DNA from: Sphagnum magellanicum
Lineage: Eukaryota; Streptophyta; Sphagnopsida; Sphagnales; Sphagnaceae
DNA: 64,000 nucleotides
Reading direction: 5' to 3'
Assembly (NCBI GenBank): GCA_021904315.1
Contig: CM038923.1
Location: 15,878,038 to 15,942,037, forward strand
The translations under genes were made by a program, and so were the position numbers. The notes beneath the pieces were generated by a model. The model saw only the letters and a program-made list of their open reading frames with translations. It had not been told where the DNA came from and ran no database searches. Below are positions 59,648 through 64,000 of this stretch, in pieces; the stretch's first letter is position 1, and each line of letters begins with the position of its first letter.

Positions 59648-60469
59648 TGTCGCAACCCCACTTTGAGGGAAGTGTGAGGTCGCCACTCACACTCCCGAAA
59701 ATGGGACTTGGGAGTCCTCCGAGACTCCCAAAAACTTAGAGCTCGATTGCAGGGGTCAAAACACCTCGCATTGAAATGTAGTTTATACTGTTGAAAAGGT
59801 CTTGAAGTGTAGATGTCCAAAATGGCCTCGCATGAGCCATTTGGACATCTACAGCACAAGTTATAGGCAAAAGAAGGGCCAATAATCAAATTGATAGTTT
59901 GACTCTCGACCACTAAAAGTCAAGAATCGACCCGATCTCGGTGTGTGCAGGTGAAGTGCAACACGCCCCTAGAAAGCTCTCAAGGAGAGCTACAAGTTTG
60001 CTTCAGACCTAGCCCCAATCGAAGGTTGGAGCGAGAAGTTATGAACGCCCAAAGTCCTGGGAGTCCAAACCGGGACAGTTTCGGGACTCCACTTTGGAAG
60101 TCCCGGGAAAAAGTGCCATTCAGATGCAAGTGTAGTGGAGAGATGCAGAGAATACTATATGGGGGAAGGTGGTGGCTACCCCCGAGTTTGGGCCGTGGTG
60201 AGTCAAGTGAGTCCAAGGTTGTCTGAGGCTTGTCCCAACACCAAAAGTGTGCAGAATGAGTTCTAACCAACTTGGTGGTTGGTTTTGGATGCAGGACCAA
60301 ATAACTAAATAGCTTGTCCCTCTTCCTAGTCTAATCCCGGAGCTTTCAGCACGCCCCTTTCACCCCTTTTAGTGTTGGAAGCTGGGAGCGGCACCAAGTT
60401 CCAACTATTTCCACTTTTTAACATAGTTGGACCCTCTTTGGGTCTAACAAGGAACTTGGGGGCACATCA
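59648..60469 (+). repeat. Solo LTR of the chromovirus family, 822 bp
   Basis: Begins TGTCGCAACCCC and ends GGGGCACATCA. A perfect 5-bp duplication TTCTC lies at 59643-59647 and 60470-60474. Lacks part of the first third present in longer copies. The hairpin is at 60161-60183 with one mismatch. Confidence 0.93.
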
Positions 60470-60474
60470 TTCTC

Positions 60475-61175
60475 TCTTTCAAAAACTACTCCCTAATAAC
60501 AAGTTCAGGTGAAACTTGTCGTTGTTATAAAACTTGGTGCTCTTGACTGGTTGATGATACATGTTTTTTTGGAGTTGTTGTTTTTGGTGAAGGCACATTG
60601 GATATAAGGAACCACTTCCTAAACATAATGTCTAGGATAGGCCCTAAGTAGCAATTATCTACTTTGGTTTTGTTAGAAATGAGTTAGTTGTTGCCTTTTT
60701 CTGATGTTTAATCTAGTGAGTTAGTTCAACCAGTAATTGGGTCAACACTATAGAACACTAGTTAGTATGTTGCCCCTTGTTGGCTAAGTCAAAAGTAATA
60801 GCAATATGGTTGTTAAAATAAGTTAACCTTTCCCTTTAATAAAAAAATTGCAAAATGGCTACAAATCTTGCATGAAATTCCTCTTTCATGCGCATTACAC
60901 TCCATTGCTCATTCTCCATAAAAACATGTGGTCATGTAATTCATTTAAAGGTGGTTTTGGCTTCCTTAAAAGTTGCATTAACAACATCTATTGCTCCTTC
61001 CTTGGAAATTCCAATTTGTTCATTGGATTAATACTTGATCAATGAAATTTTTTTAACCATGTACTCACCTTAGAATTCTTCCATCTTCAGTTGTTTCCTA
61101 GGTTCATAAGAAGTTTCGTAACATGTCTTCTCTTGGCATTGTCCATTACAGGTTGAATAGGCTCTCCAAACCAGC
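60475..61175 (-). other. Decayed locus continuation, no clear frame
   Basis: Stop-rich on both strands. The - strand reading around 60900-61100 looks like further decayed coding sequence (LEFPRKEQ, NELHDHMFLW) but supports no call. Confidence 0.3.
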
Positions 61176-61575
61176 TCATCGAACCCATTTGAGTTTGTTG
61201 GAGTCCATCTTCATCCACTCCAACATCTTCTGGCTCCCCTTTGCTTTAAACATTGGTTTCTTCTTAATAAGTTTCTCAACATGTTCTTCTACAAGCACTT
61301 TGCCTTTATGCTTCATCATGGTTCTTGTTTCTGATCTTGGGCACTGAGGAATAATGCTAGATACAAGTCTTTTCTCAAAGAGTTTTGTGAGCCACACCAA
61401 CATAACCATGTGCATGAAGGGGTTCAATTTCAAGATGAGGGTAGATTTCTCGCGGTTCAAGATCTTCATCACAAGGATGTTGCATTAATGTCAAATTTAG
61501 GGATGACTCCGAAGGTAATTCTTCATTCACTTGTATAGCTTGAGGCCCGTAAGAAGTGGTCATGCATGACACCAT
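61176..61575 (-). pseudogene. Basic and acidic ORF fragments, unrecognised
   Basis: Two overlapping - strand frames. 61375-61575 starts MVSCMTTSYGPQAIQV and has an acidic part (CDEDLEPREIYPHLEIEPLH). 61176-61472 has the strongly basic VEEHVEKLIKKKPMFKAKGS and then WMKMDSNKLKWVRWAGEPIQ. The composition is uneven enough to be real coding sequence that has shifted frame. No domain recognised. The ATG lies about 100 bp from an AT-rich upstream segment, so this could be the start of the locus's main exon. Confidence 0.35.
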
Positions 61576-61814
61576 GAATTTAAGGAAAGGAAAAAAAATC
61601 TTTAATCAAAATCAACTCAATGATGAATGTGTGAAAGACTTGGGACATCAAGATGCATGTTTGTAATTTATAGGTCAAGGAAAAAGAAAGAAAGGTGTAA
61701 AGTAATAGTTTCAAACCATGGTAAAGTAAACCCTAATATCAATGGAAAAAAAAAAGGTTTAAGTAATTTGGGAGGAAAGTGAGAAGAGGTGAAAAAAATG
61801 CTTCTCTTTCTCCT

Positions 61815-61945
61815 TTCAAAGACCACCAAACATTGGAACCTTCCATTGGCCACTAAGCATTGGACCCTTTCAAGGGCCACCAAACGTTGGACCTTTTCAA
61901 GGGCCACCAAGCATTGGAACCTTCCATAGGCCACCAAATTGGGTC
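61815..61945. repeat. Tandem repeat of about 33 bp, GGCCACCAAACATTGGA type
   Basis: Four to five units each contain GGCCAC(C/T)AA(A/G)CATTGGACC or close variants. On the - strand they translate to an 11-residue repeat (GRFQCLVALEK type), which explains the frame at 61668-62048. Confidence 0.75.
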
Positions 61946-62180
61946 TTCCTTCACCTCCTTCCTTCTCCTTCTCTTTAAAAGGCAAATTCGGATCATTTGG
62001 GTCGTTCTTTTTTGGACAAAACTTTCGATTTGAATCTTGAGAAAACATGTTCCTACAATTTTCCTTAGTACATGGTGGAAAGAGGGAGAATAGATTGGAT
62101 GATAGTGGTACTTGTGAAAGAATGGAAGTGAATAGGGATAGTTTTGGGAGCTTGAAATCTTACAAAAATTTCACAAGACC

Positions 62181-62545
62181 TCTTAGGTTTTGTAGCACAA
62201 ATTTTTACTAATTTGGGTGTAAAGCTTAAAATTTGGTAGGTAGATGTGCCTTGTAGCTAGGTTTTCAATGATCTAAGGCAAGCTAGATTTGGATAATGTA
62301 TGTGATAGGAATAATATTGTAATTGATTAGAGGTTTGCTGCCAAGTTGAACTTTCTACCTTCATGAAATCCTTTTAGGTTTTGTAGCACAAATTTTTACT
62401 GATTTGGGTGCGAAGCTTGGAATTTGGTAGACATATGCGCCTTATAGTTAGCTTTTTAATGAACTAAAGCAAACTAGATTTGGATAACGTATGTGATAGG
62501 AACAATATTTTAAGTGACTGGAGGTTTGTTGCCAAGTTGAGCATG
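62181..62545 (+). repeat. Tandem duplication, period about 191 bp
   Basis: Both copies begin TTAGGTTTTGTAGCACAAAT and contain CTAGATTTGGATAA and GTATGTGATAGGAA. The second starts near 62372. Diverged by about one base in eight. Confidence 0.75.
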
Positions 62546-62767
62546 GTGTCGAATCCTTAAAAGTTGGTTTAAGTGAGTGACAATTTAACATAAAATGTTA
62601 GGATTTGGAATGTTTGAATTTAGAAAATATATCTATTAATTCCAAATCATAAATGATGCATAAGAGGTGAATTATTTAGTTTCAACTATAAACACAACTT
62701 AACATTTAGAGATACACTTTACATTTTTCTTTCACCGGTAGCATATGTATCTCTAAGTATAATCACC

Positions 62768-63311
62768 TTATAGAACCGAGAGTAGAGGGATAGAAAGTTG
62801 CTTCACAAATTCTTGAAGAAATGCTTCTCCATTGTTCATAGGTTTTTGTAGTTTTTTCTCCTCCACAAGTCTTAGTATAGGAATTAGTTGTGGTTGTTCT
62901 TCAATAACATGTTGTTGCAACTTTACCTCTTCCATAGGTCTTAACACATGAATTGATTGTGAAATTTCTTCAACAACAGGTTGAGGTCTAATCTCCACTT
63001 TTTCCTTTGAATTTGAAATCACAATGACTTGTGGTATTGGTTTTGCTGTAGATGTAATGGTTCTTTTTAGAAAGTTTAGTGTTGCTTCTAATTCTTTTTC
63101 CAACTCCCTACTTTTTTGTTCTTTTTCAAAAATTGTAATATCTTCTATTATAGGTGCGTGTGAAGCAAACAATTCAACATAAATCGTTTTAGTTAATCGA
63201 ACCTATTTCGCTCTTTCTTTCTCAATCTATTCCCTCCTAAAAGCTCCAACTTTTCTTTCAACATCTTTTGTTACTTCTTATCTTAGCTTCTCTAAAACAT
63301 TTTCACTCATG
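62768..63311 (-). pseudogene. N-terminal part of the coiled-coil locus
   Basis: An ATG at about 63311 begins a - strand reading with stops in the first 40 codons; the frame is then open from 63172 to 62768. It is rich in E, K and Q, with EKEQKSRELEKELEATLNFL as a coiled-coil-like run and repeated VEE..QPQ and RPMEEVKLQQ units. No catalytic motif. The same composition is seen in the fragments farther left on the same strand, which is why I treat them as one locus. Confidence 0.4.
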
Positions 63312-63335
63312 GCCCTTGCTAATATGAACAATATG

Positions 63336-63360
63336 GGTCGTGAGCCCAAGGTTAGGGTTA
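63336..63360 (-). repeat. Possible 25-bp relic of a chromoviral LTR start
   Basis: On the - strand AACCCTAACCTTGGGCTCA plus the next bases match the LTR start of the family at about 24 of 25 positions, but the flanks do not continue. Could be a short remnant or chance. Confidence 0.25.
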
Positions 63361-63361
63361 A

Positions 63362-64000
63362 TAAGATGTTAACACATGGTGTAATATGTAGGTAATTATT
63401 ACATCCTATTAAATAACTAGGTTTACCTAGGTATGTAAGTAGGTTGAAAGGTAGGTAAATTATATAAGTATGTTTAGAGTTATTTTATTTTATTTTTAGG
63501 TCAAACATTTTTTAATTTTTCATCTCCAATAACACTTGGCATTTGGTTAGTACATGGCTATTGCACCTATTTACATACTGTGCAAAATTGGATTGGAAGC
63601 CAAAAGATATGGGATAAAAAATTCCATTGCAAAGCCCATGAACTAGTTTAGTTACACATTATATGCAACTACTGTATGGTAGACATGCCCGGGGAGGGCT
63701 CCATTGCTTCTGGTGTTCAACAAAATTTGAACCCTTCTTCTTGGTGCATTTGACACATTAACAATCATTAAAAAAGGATTAGAAACGAGAAAGTTATGAC
63801 CCCCCAAAATAAAGGGGGTCAAAAACTAAATAAAACAAACCATTGAACATTACAAAGGCAAGTTCTTAAACACCAAAAAATTACTTTGTATGTTGTTGCA
63901 TTGTTATTAGAACTTCAAAATGATTTGTACAACTTCAAGTGGTAATCCTCTAACATTTTAAATTGTTTAAAATGAATATGAAATGAGAAAGTTATGAAGT
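63362..64000. other. Gene-free AT-rich end of the window
   Basis: Contains a short TAGGTA simple-repeat run near 63390-63470 and no open frame of note. Confidence 0.4.

Noticed and set aside
61668..62048. 126-codon frame with repeated GRFQCLV
   Set aside because: Explained by the 33-bp DNA repeat and by AT-rich flanks; no other coding signal.

Overview
This window is nuclear DNA from a plant with a large, repeat-rich genome. The evidence is AT-rich DNA packed with nested LTR retrotransposons of plant type (Ty3/gypsy, including a chromodomain-bearing chromovirus, and Ty1/copia with plant-style domain order), CACTA DNA transposons with 3-bp target duplications, and a decayed MULE-like transposase gene. 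I found no convincing single-copy host gene, tRNA, rRNA or CRISPR. A conifer, fern or similar large plant genome is possible, but the species cannot be read from the sequence.

Layout. 1-53 is the tail of a chromoviral LTR. 340-2080 is a broken coiled-coil ORF on the + strand. 5284-13810 is a - strand MULE-like transposase pseudogene, split by a 5.1-kb CACTA element (6565-11655) that carries about 98-bp tandem repeats. 15888-29040 is a 13.2-kb Ty3/gypsy element on the + strand (target duplication GCTAT) lying in a GGTTATT-type degenerate repeat. Its gag is interrupted by a solo LTR (18941-19760), its 3' LTR carries a triplicated 197-bp block, and each LTR holds an antisense ORF. 32198-33141 is a solo LTR, followed by a decayed Ty3 gag-protease (33540-35990).

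From about 36.7 kb to 63.3 kb lies what looks like one old - strand coiled-coil pseudogene loaded with insertions: a CACTA element (37723-40790), a gag-only LTR element of TR-GAG type (40872-49159), itself entered by a 4.6-kb Ty1/copia element (42569-47171), and a - strand chromovirus (49419-58962) that contains three solo LTRs of its own family (52048-52963, 54120-55032, 55815-56712). Another solo LTR sits at 59648-60469. In all, nine LTR copies of the chromovirus family are present, and only two of them belong to a recognisable element.

How the parts relate. Nothing here forms a host pathway. The order of events can be read from target-site duplications. Every internal coding region is broken, mainly by stop codons of the C-to-T or G-to-A type expected from deamination of methylated cytosine. 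The most unusual items are the coding-like antisense ORF inside the Ty3 LTRs, the extra ORF upstream of gag in the gag-only element, the conserved hairpin just after the TATA box of the chromoviral LTRs, the 211-214-bp direct repeats that flank the chromovirus, and an uncharacterised coiled-coil protein family seen at two or more sites.
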